The notes below the pieces were generated by a model. It was given only the letters and a program-made list of their open reading frames with translations, was not told where the DNA came from and did not search any database. A program made the translations under genes and the position numbers. From assembly GCA_040954595.2 (NCBI GenBank), contig CM082578.2, positions 2,914,001 through 2,978,000 of the forward strand: a stretch of 64,000 bases of DNA. The letters run 5' to 3'. The number at the start of each line of letters is the position of its first letter. Position 1 is the first letter of the stretch. Source of the stretch: Balanoglossus misakiensis (taxonomy: Eukaryota > Hemichordata). Of the stretch, positions 10,731-21,267 are shown one piece after another.

Positions 10731-13286
10731 ATGGAATACATTGACAACTTCAACCATTTTTATCTTTCATTTAGAAATGTCCCCAACTTATCGATGGATG
10801 ATGATCTCCACAATTTAACAATGGAAGATGAAGTATTTCAGACAGATACTCATGGTACAAATGATGATGGTGTCCCAGTTGCAAGTCCTGACAATCTGTC
10901 AAACGCTCAAAACATGGATGTTATTACAGACACAAAATGCATCGCCTCTGTACCTGAAATTTTGGATCTTTTAAAACAATTGCATGGAGATTCATGTAAA
11001 CGGGATGGATGCCAACGTGTACTAACATACAAGTCATCTTTAGTTGGAACTGCACTTACTGTTGAATGGACATGCTATTCTGGTCATCGCGGAGGGAGGT
11101 GGCAGTCCCAAAGAAGGTTTGATGGAATGTTTTCTGGAAACTTTCAATTGGCTGTCTGTATCTTGCTGTCTGGTAACAGTCATAAGAAGTTTGAACTCCT
11201 GTGCAAGTTTTTAAATCTGGCTTGCATATCACACACTACTTTCAATCGAATCCAGCGACTGTATGCTGCTCCTGCTATACAGAACTACTGGGACAATATG
11301 GAGAGGGACATGTTGGACTCATACCAAGGGCAAAAGGCTATATTGTGTGGTGATGGCCGCAATGATTCTCCTGGACATTCTGCTCAGTATTTGTCCTACA
11401 GTTTGGCTGATGCAAACAAGCACTGCATTGTCCACACCGAAGTGGTGGACAAGCGCGAAGTAAATGGTAAAAGTCCAAACATGGAACGGCTGGGATTTGA
11501 ACGATCCATGGACAAACTGAAGAGGTCTGTAGAGATCGAGGAATTGATCACAGATGCCCATGTACAGATTGCTGCAGTGATGCGTAAGTTATAGCTGCAG
11601 CACTTGTATTGGGAACCCCAAATATCAACTTCAGTAGAGAAATGGGGATGTAGCAATATGCCAAAGCAACTTACCTAGCTAAAGTGTTCTCTTATTTTGA
11701 GTGGCAATGTGAGATTGAAGATAATACAGCAAGGTAGATACATTCATGTGTATGGTTATAAGATACACTTCCTGTTGTGTACAATCTTTGATCTTACCTT
11801 GCCATTCATTGGCTGGGAACTACAATTTCACCTACTTAGGTGTTCCAAATACAAGTGCTGCAACTGTAATTGTTAACTTTGTAGTTCTGTTGAATGTGGG
11901 GATAACTTTCAAAAAGAATTTTCGTCTTCAACATGATAAATGAGTGTAGACTGTTGTTGCAATCCATGTATGTTTATGTGCTAGCTAAATATTTAACAAA
12001 AATCATACAATTTTTGTAATACAATGCTGTTTTCTTCCATAATCTTCAGGCAACTGTGACAAATACAAGGACATCAAACATTCATGGGACCTTTGGCATG
12101 GAGGTAAAAACATTCATCGAAAAGTCCTGGAGGTAGGCTGTTACTTCAACCTTTGATCTGGTGTATGCCAGTACACAAATGAAATATCGTAGCATATGCC
12201 ATCTGAATTCCATCCAAAGTGTGAACAAAATACTAATCATATGACACATTTTCAGTGTTACTGTTGGCCATTCACCATGTCAACTGCAAATTTATTTTAT
12301 TCAGGCATCAAAGCCTAAGAATTGCAAGGACCTTTTGCACTGGGCTACTGCAGTGAGAAACCACTTCTGGTATGCTGCAAGAGAATGTAATGGAAGTGAA
12401 ATAAAGATGAAGGTAACAATAATTTTTGACGTATCAGTTTTCTGTGCACCACAGTAGCTTACAATCATAAGTTGCATGCATGTACAAATAATTCTTGCAA
12501 ATCAATTAGCTGCTGTGCAGTGTGCCCTCTAACAAACAATTTTTAAAAGCTTTGAGTCAATTTGAAGATTTCTAAACATTTCTCCGAGCAAGCCCTATAC
12601 CTTTGCTTGTAGTGTGTAAAATTTTATGAGTCACCAGTGAGTTTGTTGAGTCAGTGGCATGTCATATGGCCTTAAAGGGCTCACTTCTGCTGTGTATTTG
12701 TGTGTGTTTGTAGATGGATGTATGGATGTACATTGTATGTGAAGGGGTTGACTGATGGGTGTCTGATCCCAGACATGTCACCATATACAAAGAAGTTTAG
12801 CATTACTGAACAATACATGTCTTTCTGTATGTTCTTTGAAGGCAATCTGGTTTGGAATATTGCATCATGTCGTGAACGAACATGAGTGGGTGTTAAATTC
12901 TGATATTTTCCCATTTGTAAGTATCAGTTTTAGCTGCAGAAACCTCCATATGTATTAAAAAATAAGCAATGACAGCTGTGTATATTTCTTCTATCAGGTT
13001 CATTGCCAAGTATTCCAAACTGAGCAAGAGGTTTTTCCCAGCACCTGTTTTGAAACCAAAGACGTACGCGTACATCACTAATTTGCAGAAGAGTGTTTTC
13101 CAAATGCGATTGGGTGTTGAAGGTCATATGTCACAACATGTGTCAATGACAGAAGATCATCCTGGCCGGATCTTCAAGAGAGTCAACATGCTCCCCTCTC
13201 CAGACATTGCCAAATTAGTAAAAGCACATTTGAGTCGGTTTGAAGGGTCCAAAAGTTCCCAAGAAAGTAGAAACACCTCAACATGA
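10731..13286 (+). pseudogene. Kolobok-like DDE transposase, copy 1, internally deleted
   Basis: Exons from splice sites and frame are 10731(or 10790)-11583, 12050-12132, 12305-12412, 12842-12916 and 12998-13286. Exon 1 has a Cys/His cluster (C89, C94, C115, H119), an S-G-H-R turn, then CGDGRNDSPGHSAQY (from about residue 206) with the first catalytic Asp region and ITDAHVQI (from about 273). Exon 2 has HSWDLWHGGKN. This D-G-R-x-D-S-P-G-H, T-D-x-H, W-D-x-W-H-x-x-K layout is that of Kolobok-related transposases, by my recollection of the family. Exon 4 ends in phase 0 but the last exon needs phase 2, and compared with copy 2 (31741-36455) about three exons holding the third catalytic position are absent. 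The protein would therefore be inactive. It converges on the ballast gene 144 bp downstream. Confidence 0.7.
12593..12695 (+). repeat. Dispersed short repeat, copy 2
   Basis: This is related to 2197-2310 and sits in an intron of the transposase gene. The shared core is GAGTCACCAGTGAGTTTGTTG. Confidence 0.6.
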
Positions 13287-13429
13287 TCGGCCATTTTTGT
13301 ACCCGGAGTCACTGAAGAACCGCAAAAGCAATTTTAAAACAAGTGACAGTGAAATGGACCTTGTAAGCTAATAAAACTCTTTACACTGGGTTCATGTAAA
13401 TAAAATGTTTTAATCACCAGATATGTGTG

Positions 13430-15281
13430 CTAATCTTGTACCTCACCATCTTTATAGCCAACATATATATTGTTTGGGCTTGGAAATCTGCCCCTTATTG
13501 CCCAGACACAACAAGAGGGGACAACGCGCCGATTGCCAGCCCCCAGTTTCCCATGCTGCCAATAGATGTACTGTCTGTACGCAAAATGTCTAAAACATGC
13601 ATTGTCTCGTGACTGTTCTTGGGCATAGGTATCAGCTATGCACCGCATAGCTATCTCAAGAACATTCGCATCCAGAACAAGATGACTAAAGAGATAGTTG
13701 TCGGTGATGCATCTTTGGCTCTGACGAATGGCACAACATTTGTTTTCCTTCTGAGTGGGCATTTCACGGCAATGCACCAAGAAGGTAAACTACCAGGTCC
13801 GGGTTGTGGATACGGGTTGGGAGCTGGATGCTGTTCCTGTTGTACGTCACACCATGCCTCTGGCTGTCGTCGGACTAGCTCTAGAGTCAAAGTCTCCAGA
13901 TCTTCCCTGCTTGCCTTTTGTACAAAATCCTGTTTGACAAAAACAAAATACCCCCATGAGGTAATCTTGCACTGACAAAAATTTACAACTTTTTTATGTA
14001 AACTTATTTTTCATAAACAAACAACGTTTATTGGAATCTTATTTTGCAGTGGAAAAAATGTCATCATTGTGTTTCATAATATACTGTGTGAAAGTAAAAT
14101 GTGTGCAAAATTAGAATGGTTTCTCACGTTGGGGCGGCACACTTCCTTGAAAACCATATATGTACAAACATTTAAAAGATATATAATTGCGTGGTTTCTC
14201 TTCAGTTTACCCCCGTTTTGTTTTGTTTGTTTGCTGTTGTTGTTGTTGTTGTTGTTTTTTTGGGGGGAGGGGGCGATATCTCAGTCACTAATGCATTTTC
14301 AACAAGTTCATTCCATGATCAAGCAGAGTGCACACAACATTCATAGGACATACCTTCATCTGCCTCTCATTGTCTTGCAACAATTCTGCTTGTGTTTGCT
14401 GTTCCTGGGTGTCACGTGGCCGTTTTTTTACAGATTCTGAAGCAGGTGGTTGTACCTCAGCCTGTTCATCATCAGATGTTGAATCCTATGAAATGATGAT
14501 GATGATAATAATAATACTGATACTTGCATTCACATTATTATTGAGCCTCAAAGATGTTTTGATCATAGCTTACACTCACCTACAAATATGACTAGTTGTA
14601 GTGAGCGAATCATTGGGTTTCTGACGGATTTGTCAATGCAACATCACAAACACTGCACTGACGATTTTTGTAACAAAGGTTTGTATGAAATCTATACTAC
14701 GACAGGTTAAAATCATAGCACGCCAAAACTGTTCGGAAACACTGCAACAAATGTTGAGCTGAGCAGTTACATGGTACGTCCGAGACTTGGTGCGGCCCGA
14801 GTATTGAAATAGCGAGTGTTCATATATTGCATCGCAATCGTTGCATAAAGTTGTTTACGCTAGCGAACGCCGAGTTTGCATTGGAATACGGCCGAACACT
14901 GAAAGTTCGTGTCAGGGTTATGACGAATAACTCTATCTACGGGAGCTTTACAGTACTGATATGGGCCTCTTAAAATTCGAGAAACAGACTGTTTGACAGC
15001 ACGTCCGATCCCGCCACATCGATAATCAAGCTTACATTGAATTGATGATTGAGGGTGACAATAAGACGTAGACATACCTGTATAGCTGTGTTTGAACACG
15101 GCCGTCGCTTTCCACAAGAGCATGCCGTTTTACAAAACTCATCGACTGCTCTGCACGGACATGCTCCACGTCCTTTCTTCCTTGCACAAACCCCACTGCA
15201 GTTACACGATCTGGGGTCTTCACTTTCTGCCACGTCTAGCGCTGCTGCGATATCACTGAGAGCGAAGCTATCTTCGGCCAT
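13430..15281 (-). CDS. CXC-type zinc-binding plus P2X7-type ballast-domain protein, copy 1
   Basis: Three minus-strand exons fit: 15281-15076, starting MAEDSFALSDIAAALDV and holding a cysteine-rich CXC-like block (CNCSGVCARKKGRGACPCRA, then CKTACSCGKRRPCSN); 14486-14354, a charged low-complexity linker; and 13936-13430. The last exon has LETLTLELVRRQPEAWCDV, a Pro/Gln-rich stretch, then HCREMPTQKENKCC, CITDNYLFSHLVLDANVLE, FRHFAYRQYIYW, GAGNRRVVPSCCVWAIRGRFP and YVGYKDG. That is the P2X7 receptor C-terminal ballast pattern (paired Cys, C-I-T, L-V-L, Y-R-x-Y-x-x-W, P-S-C-C-x-W-x-I-R-x-x-F-P). No channel or membrane segment is present, so it is a free-standing ballast protein. Between SWC and HCREMPT the frame shifts near 13762, with about ten bases apparently missing, so this copy may be dead or contain an assembly error. 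Ballast domains bind zinc and, in P2X7, guanine nucleotide; the role here is unknown. Confidence 0.7.
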
Positions 15282-15380
15282 TTTAAAAAGTTTTGCAATC
15301 GCAGGGACTTGTGGGTAATATCTTTATTTATAAACAGAATCCTTGCGCAAGCGCAGCGCGACGAGCGGTTCACTGTAGCT
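15282..15380. other. Upstream region of the ballast gene
   Basis: This short spacer is the likely promoter region for the minus-strand ballast gene that starts at 15281. No motif is recognised with confidence. Confidence 0.3.
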
Positions 15381-15833
15381 GCGTTTGGGTGCACCGTTCT
15401 TGCGATTGGAATCACGCCCTCATCGTTACAATACGATACATGTTCTCGTTACGGTCGCCCAAACGAAAGCAACTTTGTTCTCCAATATGACGAAGGTGTA
15501 CCACATTCATTTTCCCTAAATACAACTTACAAGAAAACAAGTGAAGCCACAGAAATAAGAAACAACTGGAATATCATGAAAGTGTGTTGACTTTACTCAC
15601 CACTTTGAATTTTATCAGCATTCCGCCGACCAGTGCGTATTGTATACGTTTTATCATTGTAAACAACGTCCATATTGGAACTTTCCGTGTTTGCCGCCAT
15701 CTTGTTCTCGTCTGCTCCCAGGTTTTTGCAGGAGTACGTTCTCGACTCGAGAACAACCCTCGGCAATTTTCCGAATCTTAACCGAAGTCATTCGGGTCGT
15801 TCTCGAGTCAAGAACAGCGCACCCAAACGCACC
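15381..15833. mobile_element. TIR element of about 450 bp with subterminal palindromes
   Basis: GCTGCGTTTGGGTGCACCG at 15379-15397 is matched in inverse at 15811-15833 (CAAGAACAGCGCACCC, then AAACGCACC). Near the right end the palindromes GTTCTCGACTCGAGAAC (15739) and GTTCTCGAGTCAAGAAC (15799) repeat. The interior has no recognisable gene. Confidence 0.5.
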
Positions 15834-15849
15834 CTTTAAGTGACCCCCA

Positions 15850-15905
15850 TGTAGTATCCTGAACACTGTTGACCTTTGACCCAGTTTTGACTACAATTTC
15901 ATGGT
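15850..15905 (+). repeat. 5' LTR remnant
   Basis: Bases 15850-15882 equal the first 33 bases of the right LTR. The following sequence diverges at once and the Gag start follows at 15920. Most of the LTR (about 100 bp) is missing, which would remove the promoter. Confidence 0.7.
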
Positions 15906-15919
15906 GAATACTCGGAAAA

Positions 15920-17548
15920 ATGTCCCAAGGACACAATGCTAACGGGAGCCACATGAAACCTATAGACATTGGAGGTCTGACGAGTTTCAGTGTGAACGAT
16001 GACCCGAACACCATTTCTCAGCGATGGAAGAAATGGAGGAGAGCATTCGAACTGTATTGGTTAGGAAAGGGAGTAACAGACGAAGCACAGAAACGAGCAT
16101 TACTGTTGCATACGGCAGGGCTGGAAGTGCAAGACATTTATTTCACACTGATCGGTGAAGATGCAGCTGCAACGAAAAACTACAAAAAGACACTGCAAGT
16201 ATTGAACGATCACTTCTTTCCCAAAGCAAACGTCCCAGTTGAGAGACACATGTTCAGACAAATTATGCAGGCCAGTGATGAAACGGTCGATCAATTTGTG
16301 TGCGGACTCAGACAGAGGGCAAGCACATGTGAGTTTGCTGAGAAAGAGGATGAGCACATAAGAGACCAGCTGATCGATAAATGCTTTTCACCGCACATGC
16401 GCAGAAAACTACTTGAGAAACAGAACGCTAGTCTCAGTGACTTGTTGATGGTAGCGCATGCCCAGGAAGCCGTAGATGCTCAAATGCAGTCGATGGGAGG
16501 AAGCACACCCCAGCAACCCCAAGTAAATGCAGTTATTGGGAGGAAGCAAGGTCAAAAGAGAAATACCCCAAGCGCAGGTACGAAACGCTTTGGTGGGAAC
16601 ACTTGTCATAACTGTGGGAGACAAAGACATTTCGCGAGAGATCCTACATGTCCAGCTAGAGGACAGAAATGCAGACATTGTGAGGAAACAGGACATTTTG
16701 TCAGAAAGTGCCCTAAGAAAATACCCGAAAGTACACGCCAGGCAGAAAAACCCAAACGCTATCAAGGTCATGGGAGAAACAGAAATGAGAAAAGTGACAA
16801 TGCCAACTACATTGAAAGCGAACAATGTGAACAGAAACCGGCATACGTGTTTACTGTTGATGAAAGTCCTAACTATGACAACGGAGTTACTTCACTGAAT
16901 ATCGGAGGCGTCGATGTGCCAGACGTTCTGATTGATTCAGGGGCAACTTGTAATCTGATGGGTCAACCTACAAGGGAATACCTGAAAACCCAGAGAGTAC
17001 GTTGTACGTCGCGCAAGACCGCACGAGTACTATTCGCCTACGGTTGTACGGAACCACTGCCAACGTTAGGTACGTTCACCGCCAATATTGCGTCACCAGA
17101 TGATTTGAGGTGCACAGCTGACTTTGTCGTCATAAAGGGCGGAGGCAGAACATTGTTATGCAGAGAGACTGCGGAACGCCTGAAACTGCTTCGCATAGGA
17201 CCCACAGAAATAAACAGCGTCAACAGGAAATCGGACGAAGACATCCGAGCAGAATACAAAGATATACTACAGGTTGTCGGACTGTTGAAAGGCTACGAAC
17301 TCAAACTGAATATTGATGACTCAGTAAAACCTATCGCGCAGCCAGTTCGCAGAATTCCATATGGGCTACGAGCAAAGGTCGATGCCAAACTGGATGAACT
17401 ATTGTCAATGGGAATCATTGTAGAGATACCTGAAAGACCGACAGGTTGGGTGTCGCCATTAGTCGTCGTGCCGAAGGCAAACAATGATGTCAGAATATGC
17501 ATTGACATGAGACGCGCGAATGAAGCCATAGTCGTGAACGTCAACTGA
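15920..17548 (+). CDS. gag-pol: Gag, protease and N-terminal RT of Ty3/gypsy element
   Basis: Starts at ATG 15920 shortly after the LTR remnant. Residues 1-200 form the Gag capsid-like region. Two zinc knuckles lie at about 229-264 (CHNCGRQRHF, then CRHCEETGHFVRKC). The aspartic protease motif VLIDSGATCNLM is at about 336-347. The start of reverse transcriptase reads GWVSPLVVVPKANNDVRICI near the end. The frame stops at 17546 because one base appears to be missing at about 17534; the rest of RT continues in the next frame. Gag and pol are fused in one frame here. Gag packages RNA and the protease processes the polyprotein. Confidence 0.9.
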   Translation: MSQGHNANGSHMKPIDIGGLTSFSVNDDPNTISQRWKKWRRAFELYWLGKGVTDEAQKRALLLHTAGLEVQDIYFTLIGEDAAATKNYKKTLQVLNDHFFPKANVPVERHMFRQIMQASDETVDQFVCGLRQRASTCEFAEKEDEHIRDQLIDKCFSPHMRRKLLEKQNASLSDLLMVAHAQEAVDAQMQSMGGSTPQQPQVNAVIGRKQGQKRNTPSAGTKRFGGNTCHNCGRQRHFARDPTCPARGQKCRHCEETGHFVRKCPKKIPESTRQAEKPKRYQGHGRNRNEKSDNANYIESEQCEQKPAYVFTVDESPNYDNGVTSLNIGGVDVPDVLIDSGATCNLMGQPTREYLKTQRVRCTSRKTARVLFAYGCTEPLPTLGTFTANIASPDDLRCTADFVVIKGGGRTLLCRETAERLKLLRIGPTEINSVNRKSDEDIRAEYKDILQVVGLLKGYELKLNIDDSVKPIAQPVRRIPYGLRAKVDAKLDELLSMGIIVEIPERPTGWVSPLVVVPKANNDVRICIDMRRANEAIVVNVN

Positions 17549-18486
17549 TTCCAACGGTAGATGAGGTACTGCAAGACATGCACGGCAGTACAGTTTTCAG
17601 TCGTCTTGACTTGAAATGGGGCTTTCACCAGATTCAGCTCAGTGAAGACAGCCGCCATATCACTAATTTTGCTACGCACAGAGGACTGTACATATACACA
17701 CGACTGATGTTCGGTGTAAACTCTGCGCCAGAAAAGTACCAACAGATAATACGAGATGTATTTCGCGACTGCAATGGAGTCGAAAGTATTGCCGACGACG
17801 TGATAGTACACGGTAAAGATGACCGCGATCACGATGAGAAATTGTTCGCCGCTCTAAACCGCGTGAGAGAAGTTGGACTGACTCTGAACGCCGAGAAATG
17901 TAAGTTCAGAATGGCGAAGTTGACATTCTTCGGACAAGTACTGACACAGAGAGGTGTAAGTCCGAGCGAAGAGAAAGTAGATGCGATCCGAGATGCAGAA
18001 CCGCCGAAGAACGCGAGTGAGACCAGATGGTTCATGGGTCTTGTACAGTTTCTATCGAAATTCATTCCTGATTTGTCGTCGATAGCGGAACCGATACAGA
18101 GACTGACACGCAAAAACGTCATGTTCGAGTGGAAGACTGAACAACAGAAAGTGTTCGAGAAACTGAAAGAGTTGATTACACGAGCAGAGACACTAGCATA
18201 TTTTCGCATGGATTGTAACACGAGAATAGTTGCAGACGCGTCACCATACGGGTTAGGTGCGATCCTACTACAGCTACAAGATGGTGAATGGAGAGTCATA
18301 TCATACGCGTCGAGGAGTCTCACAGACGTAGAACGGCGATATAGCCAAATGGAGAAGGAAGCATTAGCGTTGGTATGGTCATGTGAGCGCTTCAACATGT
18401 ACATCTTCGAGAGAGAATTTGAGCTTGAAACGGACCATAAGCCATTGGAGTGTATATTCTCCAAAAGCTCAAAACCGTCTGCCTGA
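17541..18486 (+). CDS. pol: Reverse transcriptase and RNase H part of pol
   Basis: Continues pol in frame 1 after the shift. It has SRLDLKWGFHQIQL, FGVNSAPEKYQQII, and the RT active-site strand SIADDVIVHG (the usual Y-x-D-D has Ile before A-D-D). It continues into the palm and connection and RNase H with VADASPYGLGAILLQ and ELETDHKPLECIF. It ends at a TGA (18484-18486) in the middle of the conserved K-P-S-A-x-I-E-R-W block; reading continues in the same frame after it, so the TGA is a nonsense mutation and not a normal end. Confidence 0.9.
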
Positions 18487-19962
18487 ATTGAAAGGTGGGT
18501 GCTGCGATTACAGGCCTACAACTTCAGAGTCGTTTATCGTCCCGGGAAAACAAACATCGCAGATGCACTGTCTAGGCTGAACTCTAGAAACTATCGCGAT
18601 GAGGGAGACAGATACGACTACGCTCGTACAGTTGTCGAAAGTAGTGTACCAATTGCTTTGACAGCGAGGGAGATTGAGCGAGAATCCGCTGCTGATCCAG
18701 AACTAAACTGTGTGAAAAACTGTGTAAAGACAGGTGACTGGAGAAACTGTAACCTGCAAGCCTATACACATGTGAAAGACGAGCTATGCACGGTGGGAGA
18801 GATACTTCTACGTGACAGCCGAATCGTCATTCCACGATCGATGCGAGATCGCGTATTGGAATTAGCACACGAAGGGCACCAGGGAATCACCAAGATGAAA
18901 ACCAGATTACGCTCAAAGGTGTGGTGGCCCAAGATAGACAGAGATGCTGAACGAGTTTGCAAAACTTGTCATGGATGCCAGGTGGTCGGACAGTACTCGG
19001 TACCAGAACCTATGTTCCGTGTCATACCGCCAAGTGGGCCATGGCAGGATTGTGGTGCTGACTTACTAGGACCATTACCCTCAGGAGAACACATACTAAT
19101 CATCGTAGACTACTACAGCAGATATTACGAGGTCGCGATACTAATGTCGATAACGAGCGCCAAAATTATCGATGCATTGACCCCGATATTTGCGAGATTT
19201 GGAGTGCCATATTCGCTACGCACTGACAACGGATCCCAGTTGATATCTGACGAGTTCGAATCCTATCTGAGAGAGAACAGTATCGAACACAGAACAACGA
19301 CACCATTATGGCCGCAAGCCAATGGGGAGGTCGAACGGCAGAATAGAACACTCATGAAAGCAATTCGCATTGCTCAGGTAGAATCCAAAGACTGGCGAAG
19401 GGAGCTGCAGAAGTTCTTGACAGCGTACAGGTCTACGCCACAGTCGACTACAGGAGCTACACTGTTCTATATGATGTTCAACCGCGAGATGAAATCCAAG
19501 TTACCGGAATTGCGCCGCGAACCAACGGTAATTGATGAGGAGATCCGCGATCGTGACTGGTCCAGAAAGATAGCAGGCAAAGCTTATGCAGACACAAAAC
19601 TCCATGCAACGACCAATCCAGTATCAGTGGGAGATAAAGTTTTGCTGAAGAACAACAAAAGCAACAACATGTCACCCAACTTCATCCCAAGCCCATACAG
19701 AGTTGTTAGCAAACAAGGAGGAGAAGTTACTGTGAGGGGTGAAGACGGAGCCGAATATAGACGCAACGTTACATTCGTGAAGAAGTACGAGAAATGCAGT
19801 ACAGAAAACAAACCAGATCTGGATGTGTCACCAGTCAAGTCTGCTACAGAGAAGTCACCAGATTTGATTGCCACAGATGTTTCAACACCAGTGAGATCCA
19901 GACCCAGTCGTGCTGCTAGGATGCCGAAACGCTTTGATGATTTTGTGATTGAGAAAGGCTAA
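18487..19962 (+). CDS. pol: RNase H end and integrase part of pol
   Basis: Same frame as the RT part. It begins with IERWVLRLQAYNF and VYRPGKTNIADALSRL, then the HHCC zinc domain (HEGHQGITKMK, CKTCHGCQ), the DDE core with ADLLGPLPSG, SLRTDNGSQLISDEF and a Glu in NGEVERQNRT, and a C-terminal domain. Integrase inserts the cDNA. The terminal stretch is Ser/Pro/Lys-rich. The frame ends at a normal stop about 230 bp before the 3' LTR. Confidence 0.9.
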   Translation: MERWVLRLQAYNFRVVYRPGKTNIADALSRLNSRNYRDEGDRYDYARTVVESSVPIALTAREIERESAADPELNCVKNCVKTGDWRNCNLQAYTHVKDELCTVGEILLRDSRIVIPRSMRDRVLELAHEGHQGITKMKTRLRSKVWWPKIDRDAERVCKTCHGCQVVGQYSVPEPMFRVIPPSGPWQDCGADLLGPLPSGEHILIIVDYYSRYYEVAILMSITSAKIIDALTPIFARFGVPYSLRTDNGSQLISDEFESYLRENSIEHRTTTPLWPQANGEVERQNRTLMKAIRIAQVESKDWRRELQKFLTAYRSTPQSTTGATLFYMMFNREMKSKLPELRREPTVIDEEIRDRDWSRKIAGKAYADTKLHATTNPVSVGDKVLLKNNKSNNMSPNFIPSPYRVVSKQGGEVTVRGEDGAEYRRNVTFVKKYEKCSTENKPDLDVSPVKSATEKSPDLIATDVSTPVRSRPSRAARMPKRFDDFVIEKG

Positions 19963-20182
19963 CCGTGACACTTATTAGCTGAATAGTGTTTCATATGTTT
20001 CATTGCATTTTATTGTTCCAGAAAAACACTCGATAGACTCTGAAATGATTGAAACCGGACTTGAGACACTATATTCTCTATATATTTCTTTGAAAGTTCT
20101 GAGTTTGAATTTGAGCGTTTTGCAACAGTGTTCATATGTTGATTGCTGTAGATTAGTTCGGTCAGGAACATATCAGTGATCT

Positions 20183-20196
20183 GAGAAAAGGAGGGA
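20183..20196 (+). promoter_or_regulatory. Polypurine tract
   Basis: An all-purine stretch GAGAAAAGGAGGGA directly precedes the 3' LTR, the usual plus-strand primer position. Confidence 0.75.
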
Positions 20197-20342
20197 TGTA
20201 GTATCCTGAACACTGTTGACCTTTGACCCGAGTTACCCAGAATTCCGTCTGTTGTTGTTGCTGCCCTTCCATGGCGGACATCTTGTGTTCACATGAATAA
20301 AACGTTACTAATCTGTTCACATAACGGCCATCTACGTGGACA
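20197..20342 (+). repeat. 3' LTR
   Basis: Begins TGTAGTATCCTGAAC directly after the polypurine tract and probably ends at CA 20341-20342. It is short for a gypsy LTR. It adjoins a fragment of the 25179-25951 TIR family (20347-20380), so the element seems inserted into or beside that repeat. The exact end is uncertain by several bases. Confidence 0.7.
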
Positions 20343-20346
20343 CTAT

Positions 20347-20380
20347 ACCCCCCCGGCCGTAAAAACTGAACAGTCCCTAA
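20347..20380 (-). repeat. Terminal fragment of the 25-kb TIR family
   Basis: CCCCCGGCCGTAAAAACTGA followed by ACAGTCCCTAA matches the right end of the element at 25179-25951. Confidence 0.7.
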
Positions 20381-20594
20381 GTACAATAATTAGTATAAAA
20401 TATTCCTCCAGTGTCTGCACTGTAGTGAATCAATATATGTACAGGTATAAATATTCTTAAAACATTTGCCCCTCTTTAAAAAATTTGGGTGAGGGAACCA
20501 CAAGTGACAACCCTTTTTATCCAGTGAGTTTAATCGAAGATTATGTATGGGTTGCAGCATACATGTAAATGTGTCACATCTTGGATGATTTTAA

Positions 20595-21170
20595 AGGGCC
20601 TATGACATGCCCTATACAACCACGCGTAAAATAACTCTTTGGGTCTTGACGTTAACGTATGTTACTATCTGGCATTGCGTATCACCCTCTGTGCTTAGAT
20701 AACAGGCAAGTAAAAGTGGCGAGCGGGCGTGTACCCCTAACCCAACTCAGTCGATTTTTTTCGGCTTTTGAAAGTTAAGCCGAAGACTTATCTTGATGTG
20801 GACAAATAGTCTTTCACACCTTTGTAAATCCTCTGCCTGCAATGTGAGGCAAGGGCTTCCTTTGCTTTGAACACTGATTATAGAGTTTGTCTTTGTCTGT
20901 GGACTTAATTACTCATGGCCCGCTAATTACACTTTACTGTAAACAGAATGGTACACTAGAACCTAGTGTACTTGTTTGTCCATATGCAAATACCTTCGCC
21001 TGGCTCGAGTGCGAAGTGGCTCCCTGATCACAGGCATGAAAAAAGGTGGCAAATTCTGGCATTCGTGCACATTTTTCGGAACCGACACAATAAGCAATGC
21101 ATAGACAGGTACCCTAGGTGAGCTTTTGACGGGGAAAAATAAATACTTTTTATAGCATGTCATAGACCCT
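20595..21170 (+). mobile_element. 576-bp TTAA MITE, left of an inverted pair
   Basis: Flanked by TTAA at 20591-20594 and 21171-21174. The ends are AGGGCCTATGACATGCC and its imperfect inverse GCATGTCATAGACCCT. It is the inverted counterpart of 21970-22545, with exactly the same length. There is no transposase frame. The TTAA duplication and AGGG ends fit Kolobok or piggyBac-type non-autonomous elements. Confidence 0.85.
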
Positions 21171-21267
21171 TTAAGTTTTTGACCTCTCCTGTTCAATTAA
21201 TCATTTCAGGCGTATCTCATCCAGTGGTCAGACCCAGACCGGCTACATGCCATATCAACATCAATAG

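Larger units (their letters stand above)
15850..20342 (+). mobile_element. Ty3/gypsy LTR retrotransposon, nearly complete
   Basis: A 33-base block starting TGTAGTATCCTGAACACTGT occurs at 15850 and again at 20197, marking the LTR starts. A polypurine tract GAGAAAAGGAGGGA precedes the right LTR. Gag, protease, reverse transcriptase, RNase H and integrase lie between in the Ty3/gypsy order. The left LTR is reduced to about 50 bp. The pol frame is broken once by a one-base shift and once by a stop codon. Confidence 0.92.

Noticed and set aside
15282-15300. TIRs for the whole transposase/ballast element
   Set aside because: I compared the flanks near 7.1, 10.7 and 15.3 kb and found no matching inverted termini; ends remain unknown.
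17829-18464. Long minus-strand ORF (211 codons)
   Set aside because: Antisense shadow of the gypsy RT/RNase H.
15840-20350. Clear 5-bp target duplication for the gypsy element
   Set aside because: CCCCA on the left and CCCCC or CTATA on the right are not convincing, because the right end abuts a C-rich repeat.
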